From Sphingomonas sp. M1-B02 (GTDB lineage: Bacteria > Pseudomonadota > Alphaproteobacteria > Sphingomonadales > Sphingomonadaceae), in NCBI RefSeq assembly GCF_026167525.1, contig NZ_CP110679.1, forward strand, positions 248,001 to 312,000: 64,000 nt of DNA, in the 5' to 3' direction. The translations under genes and the position numbers were made by a program. The notes beneath the pieces are model-generated. The model was not told the DNA's origin and searched no databases. It saw nothing but the letters and a program-made list of their open reading frames with translations. Below are positions 8,345-15,303 of the stretch, one piece after another (positions within the stretch are counted from its first letter, which is position 1; every line of letters starts with the position of its first letter).

Positions 8345-9571
8345 CTACAGCTTGACGACGTTCGAGGGCAGAGCCCGCTGGTCATCGGCGCCGACATAAA
8401 GCGAAACCATTGGCTCGTCGTCGACGATCACGGTCTGGTCCGAGCCGAAGCCGTTGAACGCGGTGCGCATCGCCGAGCCATAGGCGCCGAGCATGCCGAT
8501 CTCGATATAGTCCCCCGCGCGAACGTCGGCGGGGAGCAGGAAGGGGCCTGCCATATGGTCGAGATCGTCGCAGGTCGGGCCGTAGAAGCTGAACTCCATG
8601 TCGCGCGCGTTCGAATCGGGCTCGCGCAGGAGCTGGACCGGGAAACGCCAGCCGATATGCGCCGCATCGAAGAGAGCGCCATAGGCACCGTCGTTGATGT
8701 AGAGTTCGTCGCCGCGGCGCTTTTCGACGCGTACGATCATCGAGCTATATTCGGCGCACAAGGCACGGCCGGGCTCGCACCACAGTTCCGACGAATAGCT
8801 GACCGGCAGCGATTCGAAGGCACGGTGGATGGTCGCGAAATAGCGCTCCAGCGGCGGAGGCTCCATGCCGGGATAGGACGACGGGAAACCGCCGCCGACA
8901 TCGACGACATCGACGGTGACGCCCGCATCGACGATCGCTGCGCGGACGCGCTCCATCGCATTGGCATAGGCCTCGGCCGACATCGCCTGGCTGCCGACAT
9001 GGAAGCAGATGCCGAGCGCATCCGCGACCTGGCGGGTGGCGATGAGCAATTCCTTGGTCTCGCCCGGGATTGCGCCGAACTTCGACGCGAGGCTGAGCTT
9101 CGAATGGTCCGAGGAAACGCGGAGCCGCACGCAGAGCGTGAGATTCTCGGCACCGTCCGTGGCGCGGACAATCTTGTCCAGCTCTTCCAGGCTGTCGAGA
9201 CTGAACACGCGTACGCCGTGATCGAAATAGGCCTCTGCAATCGCTTCCACCGCCTTGACCGGGTGCATGAAGCAGCAGGTCGCCTCTGGCAGCGTCGATG
9301 CGACAAGGCGAACCTCGGCGATCGAGGCGACGTCATAATGCGTGATGCCGCTCTCCCACAGGATCTGCAGCAGATCCGGGGAGGGGTTCGCCTTCACGGC
9401 ATACATCGAGCGACCCGGAAACTTCTCCACGAAGAAGCGGGCGGCACGCGATGCGGCGTGCGGACGAGTCAGCGTGACCGGCTGGACCGGGCCATGCTTG
9501 GCGATGTCGATGCCGCGTGCGGCGATCGACGGGGCAATAGCTAGCCCCAACGCTCTAGGATGCTTGTGCAA
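8345..9571 (-). CDS. ornithine/lysine decarboxylase, alanine-racemase-fold (type III)
   Basis: A 408-residue PLP-dependent decarboxylase of the ODC/DABA fold. Lys60 (YAVKANP) forms the PLP Schiff base, GGGFPSSYPG is the phosphate loop, and Cys334 (GPTCDDLD) is the catalytic cysteine of the second subunit. It should make putrescine from ornithine (possibly cadaverine from lysine). A TTG start at 9571 is preferred: GGAGG lies nine bases upstream, and the frame beyond it is not conserved-looking. The ribosome-binding site is sequestered in the leader described at 9572-9656. The neighbouring deoxyhypusine synthase-like gene probably uses the product. Confidence 0.88.
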   Translation of the reverse strand: MHKHPRALGLAIAPSIAARGIDIAKHGPVQPVTLTRPHAASRAARFFVEKFPGRSMYAVKANPSPDLLQILWESGITHYDVASIAEVRLVASTLPEATCCFMHPVKAVEAIAEAYFDHGVRVFSLDSLEELDKIVRATDGAENLTLCVRLRVSSDHSKLSLASKFGAIPGETKELLIATRQVADALGICFHVGSQAMSAEAYANAMERVRAAIVDAGVTVDVVDVGGGFPSSYPGMEPPPLERYFATIHRAFESLPVSYSSELWCEPGRALCAEYSSMIVRVEKRRGDELYINDGAYGALFDAAHIGWRFPVQLLREPDSNARDMEFSFYGPTCDDLDHMAGPFLLPADVRAGDYIEIGMLGAYGSAMRTAFNGFGSDQTVIVDDEPMVSLYVGADDQRALPSNVVKL

Positions 9572-9656
9572 TTCAAGGGACCTCCAAGTGGCTTGCGCCG
9601 TACGGTGAAAAGCTGCCTTGCGGTTGGAAGTCCCATGGGGCAGCGGAAGGCGGCAC
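9572..9656 (-). promoter_or_regulatory. speF-type leader RNA with SD-sequestering pseudoknot
   Basis: On the minus strand a closing helix (9656-9651 with 9600-9595) and an inner hairpin (9644-9639 GCTGCC with 9617-9612 GGCAGC) expose a loop holding GGGACTTCC (9634-9626). That loop is fully complementary, allowing G-U, to GGAGGTCCC (9585-9577), which contains the decarboxylase ribosome-binding site. The result is an H-type pseudoknot blocking translation. Position and layout agree with the speF leader motif reported upstream of ornithine decarboxylase genes in alphaproteobacteria; identity with that family is inferred from memory, not searched. Confidence 0.7.
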
Positions 9657-9720
9657 ATAAGGACGATGAGTCCGGCTGTAAAGCGATTCGGGGTCGGGAA
9701 ATGCACGGCGAGGTTGAAGC

Positions 9721-10689
9721 GTGACGATATTGCGACGCCCCACCCGCGCCGGCGTGCGCGATGCTGCGGCCAAGATCGCCGCCATATTGCCGCAAACCCC
9801 TCTGTTTGTTTCGAAAATTCATGGAGTGCCGGTTTGCTTCAAGGCGGAGTCGCTCCAGCCCGTCGGCGCATTCAAGATACGCGGGGCGTGGCATCGGCTG
9901 ACCGCCCTGGACGGGGAGGCGCGTGAGCGGGGCGTCGTCGCCTTCTCATCGGGCAATCACGCGCAGGGCGTGGCCTGGGCGGCGCGCAAGCTGGGAATGC
10001 CGGCGGTGATCGTGATGCCCGCCGATGCGCCGCCGGTAAAGCTGGAGGCGACGCTGGCGATGGGGGCCGAGGTGGTCCGCTACGACCGCGCGACCGAGAG
10101 CCGCGAGAAGATCGCCGCGCATCTGGCGCATGCCCGGCGTGCGGTGCTGGTGCCGAGCTTCGACGATCCGTGGATCATCGAGGGGCAGGGCAGCGCCGGC
10201 ATCGAGGCGATGACCCAGATGGTGGAGGCCAAGCTGGCCGATCCGACGCAGGTGGTGGTGCCGTGCGGCGGCGGCGGGCTCGCGGCGGGGCTGGCGCTGG
10301 CCTTGCCTGATGCCGAGATCGTCGTCGTCGAGCCGGAGGGTTGGGACGATATGCGCCGCAGCCTGGAGGCGGGTTGGATCGAGCCGGTGGGAGACAATCC
10401 GCCGCCGACTGCGTGTGATGCGCTGCAAACCAAGGAAGTCTCACCACTGACCTTCGACGTGCTGTCGCGGCGCGGGGCGACGGGGCTCGCGGTGAGCGAG
10501 GCGGAGATCCGCGAGGCGCAGCGCTGGGCGGCGGCGAAGCTGCGCATGGTGGTCGAGCCCGGCGGTGCGGTGGCGCTGGCGGCGCTGCTGGCCGGGAAGA
10601 TCGAAGTGAAGCCGGGGCTGCTGATCATTCTCTCGGGTGGCAATGTCGACCCGCAAGCCTATGCCGCCGTGCTCGGATCGAAGGACTGA
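9721..10689 (+). CDS. serine/threonine dehydratase-like PLP enzyme
   Basis: A 322-residue fold-type II PLP enzyme. Lys52 in SLQPVGAFKIRGA is the PLP lysine, SSGNHAQGVA binds the substrate carboxylate and CGGGGLAAG is the phosphate loop. It lacks the ACT regulatory domain of biosynthetic IlvA, so it is of the catabolic or racemase/dehydratase type, producing 2-oxobutanoate or pyruvate plus ammonia. The GTG at 9721 follows an AGG-containing stretch. It is divergent from the ornithine decarboxylase gene, and its stop overlaps the start of a small membrane protein. Confidence 0.88.
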   Translation: MTILRRPTRAGVRDAAAKIAAILPQTPLFVSKIHGVPVCFKAESLQPVGAFKIRGAWHRLTALDGEARERGVVAFSSGNHAQGVAWAARKLGMPAVIVMPADAPPVKLEATLAMGAEVVRYDRATESREKIAAHLAHARRAVLVPSFDDPWIIEGQGSAGIEAMTQMVEAKLADPTQVVVPCGGGGLAAGLALALPDAEIVVVEPEGWDDMRRSLEAGWIEPVGDNPPPTACDALQTKEVSPLTFDVLSRRGATGLAVSEAEIREAQRWAAAKLRMVVEPGGAVALAALLAGKIEVKPGLLIILSGGNVDPQAYAAVLGSKD

Positions 10690-10877
10690 TGGTGGGCGGT
10701 CGCGTGGGCGCGGTTGCGGCGACGGCGCTCAGCATCGTGCTGCGGCCGGTGGGCTATATCATCTTCGGGATCTTGATGGTGGTCTATCGCCGCGACGCGC
10801 GGGCGATCGGCTATTTCGCAGCGGGGGGGGCGGTGATCGTGGGAATTGGGTTTCTGATCCGGTGGCTGGTGCGATGA
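10689..10877 (+). CDS. small membrane protein, two predicted helices
   Basis: A 62-residue hydrophobic protein with two likely membrane segments (VAATALSIVLRPVGYIIFGI and YFAAGGAVIVGIGFLIRWLV) joined by a basic loop (YRRDAR). It is not assigned to a known family here. The ATG overlaps the dehydratase stop by one base and the stop overlaps the next small gene by four bases, so the three form one transcription unit. Tight coupling and clean membrane topology support it being real. Confidence 0.6.
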   Translation: MVGGRVGAVAATALSIVLRPVGYIIFGILMVVYRRDARAIGYFAAGGAVIVGIGFLIRWLVR

Positions 10878-11044
10878 CGGATCCGTCGCTCAATCCGATC
10901 CTGCTGAGCATCGCCGTCGTGGCGATGTTTGCGCTCGTGTGGGGCGGGGTTCGCACCTTTCGTGCGGGCGAGCGGCAGAAGGGGGTGCTGATGCTGGTCG
11001 CGGCGCTGGTGTTGCTGGGGAATTTGCTGATCTGGTCGGTTTGA
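10874..11044 (+). CDS. small membrane protein, 56 residues
   Basis: A short protein beginning MTDPSLNPILLSIAVVAMFA with a second hydrophobic stretch (GVLMLVAALVLLGNLLIWSV) after a basic loop (RTFRAGERQKG). Its ATG overlaps the preceding stop (ATGA), suggesting translational coupling. No function is recognised; together with its upstream neighbour it may form a small helical membrane pair. Confidence 0.55.
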   Translation: MTDPSLNPILLSIAVVAMFALVWGGVRTFRAGERQKGVLMLVAALVLLGNLLIWSV

Positions 11045-11052
11045 GGAGTGGT

Positions 11053-11160
11053 CGTCACCCCGGCGAAAGCCGGGGCCCATCTCCTGTCCTATCCGCCATT
11101 ATACCCGTCGTGTCTGCTGCCCGCTTTGGAGATGGGCCCCGGCTTTTGCCGGGGTGACGG
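11053..11160. repeat. REP-like inverted pair with long arms
   Basis: Arms at 11053-11084 and 11128-11159 are near-perfect inverted copies over about 32 bases (CGTCACCCCGGCGAAAGCCG followed by GGGCCCATCTCC). They enclose roughly 43 unrelated bases. This is the longest member of the REP family in the window and lies between convergent genes, where it may act as a terminator. Confidence 0.75.
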
Positions 11161-11190
11161 TTAAAGGAGTGGATCCGATCAACGAGCTGA

Positions 11191-11847
11191 TCAACGAATC
11201 GGCGAATTCGGGTCCAGCCGCATGTCGAGATATTTGTCCACGCTGCCCATCAGCTCGACCATCTCATGCTCGAAGAAATGGTTCGCGCCGGGGATCGTGT
11301 CGTGCTCGATCGTGATGTGGCGCTGGGTGCGGAGCTTGTCGACCAGCTTCTGGACCGCGCCGGGCGTGACGACCTCGTCATTCTCGCCCTGAATGATGAT
11401 GCCCGAGGAGGGGCAGGGGGCGAGGAAGGTGAAGTCGAACATGTTGGCGGGCGGGGCGACCGAGATGAAGCCGCGAATCTCCGGGCGGCGCATCAACAGC
11501 TGCATGCCGATCCAGGCGCCAAATCCGAAGCCGGCGACCCAGGTGGTCGAGGCCTCCGGGTGAAAGCTCTGGACCCAGTCGAGCGCGCTGGCGGCGTCCG
11601 ACAATTCGCCGATGCCGTTGTCGAACGTGCCCTGACTCTTGCCGACGCCGCGGAAATTGAAGCGCAGCGTGGCGAAGCCGCGGCGCTGGAAGGTCTTGTA
11701 AAGTTCCTGCGTGATCCGATTGTTCATCGTGCCGCCCGCGTTCGGGTGGGGATGCAGGATCATCGCGACGGGCGCGCGGGGACGGGGACCGGGCGCGAAA
11801 CGCCCTTCGAGGCGGCCTTCGGGACCGGGGAAAATGACTTCGGGCAA
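11191..11847 (-). CDS. alpha/beta hydrolase lacking the nucleophile serine
   Basis: A 218-residue COG2945-type alpha/beta-hydrolase fold protein. Conserved parts are LHPHPNAGGTMNN near residue 31, FNFRGVGKSQG at 63-73, WIGMQLLMRRPEIRGF, and GANHFFEHEMVELMG near the C-terminus. The nucleophile elbow reads GFGFG (residues 106-110), with Gly108 at the Ser position; the Agrobacterium relative Atu1826 has GYSFG as I recall it. The Asp and His of the triad appear present. It may be a non-catalytic or binding protein. It is divergent from the cysteine desulfurase genes. Confidence 0.82.
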   Translation of the reverse strand: MPEVIFPGPEGRLEGRFAPGPRPRAPVAMILHPHPNAGGTMNNRITQELYKTFQRRGFATLRFNFRGVGKSQGTFDNGIGELSDAASALDWVQSFHPEASTTWVAGFGFGAWIGMQLLMRRPEIRGFISVAPPANMFDFTFLAPCPSSGIIIQGENDEVVTPGAVQKLVDKLRTQRHITIEHDTIPGANHFFEHEMVELMGSVDKYLDMRLDPNSPIR

Positions 11848-11939
11848 GGTGGACCTGCTGATTTGGGGGCGCGCAGTGTAGCGCGGGAAGTTGCGCGCTA
11901 TATAGGCAGCGCAGCTTCTTGCGCAATTGGAACGATCAT

Positions 11940-13007
11940 TTGGCCGACCGCATCTATCTCGACCATGCTGCGACTACGCCGATGCTGCCCGTGGCGATCG
12001 AGGCGGTGACCGAAGGCATGCGACGCTGGGCGAACCCGTCCTCACCGCATGCCGAAGGACGCGGGGCACGGGCTGCGCTGGAGGAGGCGCGGGCCCGGAT
12101 CGCCGCTGCCTATGGCTGGCCGCACGAGCTGGTGCTGACGTCGGGCGCGAGCGAATCGCTGCAGATGGCGCTCACGCGATCGATGGCGGAGCGGCGGTTC
12201 ATCACGGCGGTGGAGCATGATTCGGTGCTGCGGCATTCGGAAGGGGCGAAGGTGCTCCCGGTCGACGCTGGCGGGATCTTGGACCTTGACGCGCTGCGAG
12301 CGTCGCTGGGCGGGCGGACGCTGGTGTGCGTGCAGTGGGCCAACAGCGAAACCGGGGTGCGCCAGCCGATCGCGGCAATCGCCGACGTGGTGCATGCGGC
12401 GGGGGGGATCTTGCTGGTCGATGCGGCGCAGATGCCGGCTCGCGCCGATGACGAAGTGATCCGGCATGCCGATCTGGTCGCGGTGTCGGCGCACAAGCGT
12501 GGCGGGCCGCCGGGGATCGGGGCGCTGCTGGTGCGCGACTTCGGCGTCCTACAGCCGATGGGTGGGCAGGAGAAGGGGTATCGCGCGGGGACCGAGAATC
12601 TGCCGGGAGCTTTGGGCTATGCCGCAGCAATCTCTGAGCCCGAGGATTTGCAGCGGATGGGGACGCTACGGGCGCGGCTTGAGACCGCTATCCGGGCGGG
12701 CGGGGGCGAGGTGGTGGGCGACGCGGGCCCGCGAACGCCGCTGATCGGGGCGTATCGGATGCCGGGGGTTTCCTCCGGGGCGCAGTTGATCCGATTCGAT
12801 CTGGGGGGGATTTCGGTTTCGGCCGGCAGCGCCTGTTCGTCGGGGAGCATGCGGCCCAGCCATGTGCTGTCGGCGATGGGCTGGGCTGAGCCTGAACTGC
12901 GCGAAGTGGTGCGAGTGAGCTTCGGGCGGACGACGAGCGAGGCGGATGTGGATCGCTTCATCGAGCTTTGGCGCGCGACGGCCGATGGGCGGGCGCAAGC
13001 GGCATGA
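11940..13007 (+). CDS. cysteine desulfurase-like aminotransferase class V (first copy)
   Basis: A 355-residue NifS/IscS-fold PLP enzyme. It keeps the essential residues: His in AVEHDSVL, the PLP lysine Lys186 (SAHKRGG) and Cys299 in the persulfide loop SAGSACSSGSMRPSHVL. It should move sulfur from cysteine to a scaffold or tRNA-modifying partner. A TTG start at 11940 gives ADRIYLDHAATTP right after the initiator; another TTG at 11919 is possible. It overlaps the start of a second desulfurase gene by four bases. Confidence 0.85.
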   Translation: MADRIYLDHAATTPMLPVAIEAVTEGMRRWANPSSPHAEGRGARAALEEARARIAAAYGWPHELVLTSGASESLQMALTRSMAERRFITAVEHDSVLRHSEGAKVLPVDAGGILDLDALRASLGGRTLVCVQWANSETGVRQPIAAIADVVHAAGGILLVDAAQMPARADDEVIRHADLVAVSAHKRGGPPGIGALLVRDFGVLQPMGGQEKGYRAGTENLPGALGYAAAISEPEDLQRMGTLRARLETAIRAGGGEVVGDAGPRTPLIGAYRMPGVSSGAQLIRFDLGGISVSAGSACSSGSMRPSHVLSAMGWAEPELREVVRVSFGRTTSEADVDRFIELWRATADGRAQAA

Positions 13008-14095
13008 TCTATCTCGATTACCAGGCGACGACCCCGCTGGCGCCTGAGGCCCTTGCGGCGATGCTGCCCTGGCTGGAGAGCCATCACGCCAATCCGCATT
13101 CGGCGCATGCGCCAGGGCGGGCGGCCAAGGCCGCGGTGGACGTGGCGCGTGAGGATGTCGCCGGGCTGATGCCGCCGGGCGGGGCGGTGAGCTTCACCAG
13201 CGGCGCAACCGAGGCGCTCAACTGGGCGATCAAGGGAAGCAAGGGCGGCATCGTCACGCTGGCGACCGAGCATGCGGCGGTGCTCGACACGGTGGAGGCG
13301 GAGGCGCGCAAGGGGCGGGCCGTGACAATGCTCCCGGTGGGGGCGGAGGGGCTGGTCGACCTGGCGGCGGCGCGGGCGGCGATCGGGCCGGGGACCGGGA
13401 TCGTCGCGGCGATGCTGGTCAACAACGAAATCGGGGTGATCCAGCCGATCGCCGAGCTGGCCGCGCTGGCGAATCGGGCCGGCGCGCTGTTCCTGTGCGA
13501 CGCAGTGCAGGGCTTCGGGCGGGTGTTGATCCCCGACGAATGCGATCTGGTCGCGGTCTCCGCCCACAAGATCCACGGACCCAAGGGGGTGGGGGCCTTG
13601 TGGATCCGGGACGGCGTGAGCATTGAGCCGCTGCTCCATGGCGGCGGGCAGGAGCCGGGCGGGCGATCGGGCACCTTGTCGCCGGCCTTGTGCGCGGGGT
13701 TCGGCGCGGCGGCGAAGCTGGCGAAGCAGCGGTTCGGCGCGGACCATGCGCATGGCGAGCAGCTGTTTCGTGCCGCGCTTGCGCATATCGGCAGCGACTG
13801 GACGCTCAACGGATCGCAGGAGGACCGCTATCACGGCAATCTCAACCTACGGCGAGCCGCGCTCGATGTGGCGCGGCTGGTGTCCGCGCTGCGCGACATT
13901 GCCTTCTCGGCAGGCTCGGCGTGTGCGAGCGGATCGGGGCGGCCGAGCCATGTGCTGCGCGCAATCGGGCTGAGCGACGCGGAAGCGCGATCGAGCATAA
14001 GGCTGGGGTTTGGGCGCTATACCGACGAGGACGAACTGATGACCGCGATCGAGCGAATCGACGCGGCGGCGCGCGCGCAGGGGAGAATGGCTTGA
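13004..14095 (+). CDS. cysteine desulfurase (second copy, IscS-like)
   Basis: A 363-residue class V aminotransferase. It begins MIYLDYQATTPLAPEAL and carries TEHAAVL with the catalytic His, DAVQGFGR, the PLP lysine Lys189 (SAHKIHGPKG) and Cys307 (SAGSACASGSGRPSHVL). It is closer to housekeeping IscS than the upstream copy. Product: protein-bound persulfide plus alanine. Start and stop both overlap neighbours, giving a three-gene unit ending in a ferredoxin, so an Fe-S or thio-modification role is likely. Confidence 0.9.
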   Translation: MIYLDYQATTPLAPEALAAMLPWLESHHANPHSAHAPGRAAKAAVDVAREDVAGLMPPGGAVSFTSGATEALNWAIKGSKGGIVTLATEHAAVLDTVEAEARKGRAVTMLPVGAEGLVDLAAARAAIGPGTGIVAAMLVNNEIGVIQPIAELAALANRAGALFLCDAVQGFGRVLIPDECDLVAVSAHKIHGPKGVGALWIRDGVSIEPLLHGGGQEPGGRSGTLSPALCAGFGAAAKLAKQRFGADHAHGEQLFRAALAHIGSDWTLNGSQEDRYHGNLNLRRAALDVARLVSALRDIAFSAGSACASGSGRPSHVLRAIGLSDAEARSSIRLGFGRYTDEDELMTAIERIDAAARAQGRMA

Positions 14096-14424
14096 TCCGG
14101 GTTCGCTTCATAAGCGTTAGTGGCGAAGAGCGCGAGGTGGTTGCGGCCGAGGGTGCGCGGCTCCTCGAAGTGGCCCAGAATGACGGGCAGCCGCTGGAGG
14201 GCACATGCGAAGGCCAGATGTCCTGCTCGACCTGCCATGTGATCGTGGCGGCCGATGATTTCGCGCGGCTGCCGCCGGCGAGCGAAGAGGAAGAGGATAT
14301 GCTCGATCTGGCGATCGGCGCGGCGCGCACCAGCCGGCTGGCATGCCAAATCGTGCTGACGCCGGATTTCGACAGGCTAACCGTGCGGATGCCGCCGACG
14401 CATCGCGACATGCAGGGGCGCTGA
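14092..14424 (+). CDS. 2Fe-2S ferredoxin (adrenodoxin/Isc type)
   Basis: A 110-residue plant/vertebrate-type ferredoxin with cluster ligands Cys39, Cys45, Cys48 and Cys85 (CEGQMSCSTC and RLACQI). The length and acidic EEEEDMLD segment fit the adrenodoxin/Fdx group that donates electrons in Fe-S assembly. TTG at 14092 overlaps the desulfurase stop and is chosen because the protein then starts MIRVRFISVSG, as expected for the family. Its pairing with two desulfurases supports a biosynthetic rather than respiratory role. Confidence 0.9.
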   Translation: MIRVRFISVSGEEREVVAAEGARLLEVAQNDGQPLEGTCEGQMSCSTCHVIVAADDFARLPPASEEEEDMLDLAIGAARTSRLACQIVLTPDFDRLTVRMPPTHRDMQGR

Positions 14425-14504
14425 AGCGATTTCACAGGGAACAAGCCGTTCGCCACGGGATTGACCCGGTGGCAGGAATCGCTGCCGAGCAGGAGAATCT
14501 CGAT

Positions 14505-14777
14505 ATGAAGCTGCTAACCCTCGTTGCGGCCGCCGCCGCTGCAATGCTTTCGATCCCGGCCGCATCGGCAGCGCCGGTACCGGCGACGACTGCGCTGACG
14601 ACGACCGCGGCCACGGCGAGCTTTGCCGATGCTCAGGAGCGCCGCTGGGAGCGGCGGACGGTACGCCGCAATGTCCGCCGCGGTCCGCGGCGCGTGCGGA
14701 CACGGACCGTGTGCAGCCGCCAGTGGCGCAACGGGCGGCGCGTCCGCATCTGCCGCCAGGTTCGCATCCGGCGCTAA
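14505..14777 (+). CDS. small basic exported protein
   Basis: A 90-residue protein with a clear signal peptide (MKLLTLVAAAAAAMLSIPAA, cleavage likely after ASA) and an extremely Arg-rich mature part (RRWERRTVRRNVRRGPRRVR). Two cysteines in the tail (VCSRQW and ICRQV) could form a disulfide. AGGAG lies at 14491-14495. No function is recognised; similar short Arg-rich periplasmic proteins are common in sphingomonads. A strong hairpin follows the stop. Confidence 0.7.
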   Translation: MKLLTLVAAAAAAMLSIPAASAAPVPATTALTTTAATASFADAQERRWERRTVRRNVRRGPRRVRTRTVCSRQWRNGRRVRICRQVRIRR

Positions 14778-14788
14778 GTTCTGCCCAT

Positions 14789-14823
14789 GGCTCGCCAGGC
14801 AGGGCGCCCTTGCCTGGCGAGCC
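14789..14823 (+). terminator. strong hairpin, possible terminator
   Basis: GGCTCGCCAGGCA (14789-14801) and TGCCTGGCGAGCC (14811-14823) are perfect inverted repeats around a GC-rich loop. Only a short GGTTT follows, so termination may be factor-assisted. It separates the small exported protein gene from the SRP RNA. Confidence 0.5.
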
Positions 14824-14842
14824 GGTTTCGCCCATATGCGCC

Positions 14843-14936
14843 GCGGGAGTCGGGCGGACGTGGTCGTCGCCAACCTGGTCAGATCCGGAAGGAAGCAGCC
14901 ACAACGATTTCGCCGCGGGTCGTTCCGGCTCCCACC
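14843..14936 (+). ncRNA. ffs: signal recognition particle RNA (4.5S, small bacterial type)
   Basis: The universally conserved apical part is present: CCAACCTGGTCAGATCCGGA running into AGGAAGCAGCCACAACGA at about 14870-14907. The ends pair as a helix (GGGAGTCGG at 14845-14853 with CCGGCTCCC at 14925-14933). It binds Ffh to target nascent membrane proteins. Location a few hundred bases upstream of dnaX matches the common bacterial order. Exact 5' and 3' ends are estimated from the helix. Confidence 0.9.
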
Positions 14937-14950
14937 CGATTCCGCCGGCA

Positions 14951-15262
14951 TTGCCGACGGACCCAAGTGTTGTAGCGCCTGAGCTAGCCATATCGGCAGC
15001 CGCCCGTCGCGATCTCGATGCGATCTTCGATTACACGGTTGAGCGTTGGGGCTTGGAGCAAGCGGATCGCTATGTCGGTTCGTTCGACGCGGCCTATGCG
15101 AAATTGCTGGGCCAGCTGCTGCTCGGCAGCGCGCCTGAGCGAGTAAGCGGATATCGCAAGCTGCGGCCCGAGAGCCACCTGATTTTTTATCGGGTCGGCC
15201 GGAGCACACTGCATACCGAGCGCATTCTCCACCACCGGATGAGCGCCGTCCGCCACCTCTGA
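14951..15262 (+). CDS. ParE/RelE-family toxin-like protein, no visible antitoxin
   Basis: About 103 residues. AISAAARRDLDAIFDYTVER, GYRKLRPESHLIFYRV and TERILHHRM follow the ParE pattern (two helices then a beta sheet ending in a basic strand). The start is uncertain: no ATG or GTG lies near, TTG at 14951 is the best candidate, and the frame upstream runs through the SRP RNA gene. ParE toxins poison gyrase and are normally encoded with an antitoxin; none is found on either side (SRP RNA upstream, dnaX 41 bases downstream). Confidence 0.65.
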   Translation: MPTDPSVVAPELAISAAARRDLDAIFDYTVERWGLEQADRYVGSFDAAYAKLLGQLLLGSAPERVSGYRKLRPESHLIFYRVGRSTLHTERILHHRMSAVRHL

Positions 15263-15303
15263 GGCTTCGACATCCGCGGCGTGCCCGCCTACATAGGCGT
15301 ACG

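Noticed and set aside
8222..9544. 440-codon plus-strand frame over a REP and the decarboxylase
   Set aside because: Antisense to the PLP decarboxylase; starts inside a repeat.
14711..14950. N-terminal extension of the ParE-like frame
   Set aside because: It would translate the SRP RNA gene; no ParE family member has such an extension.
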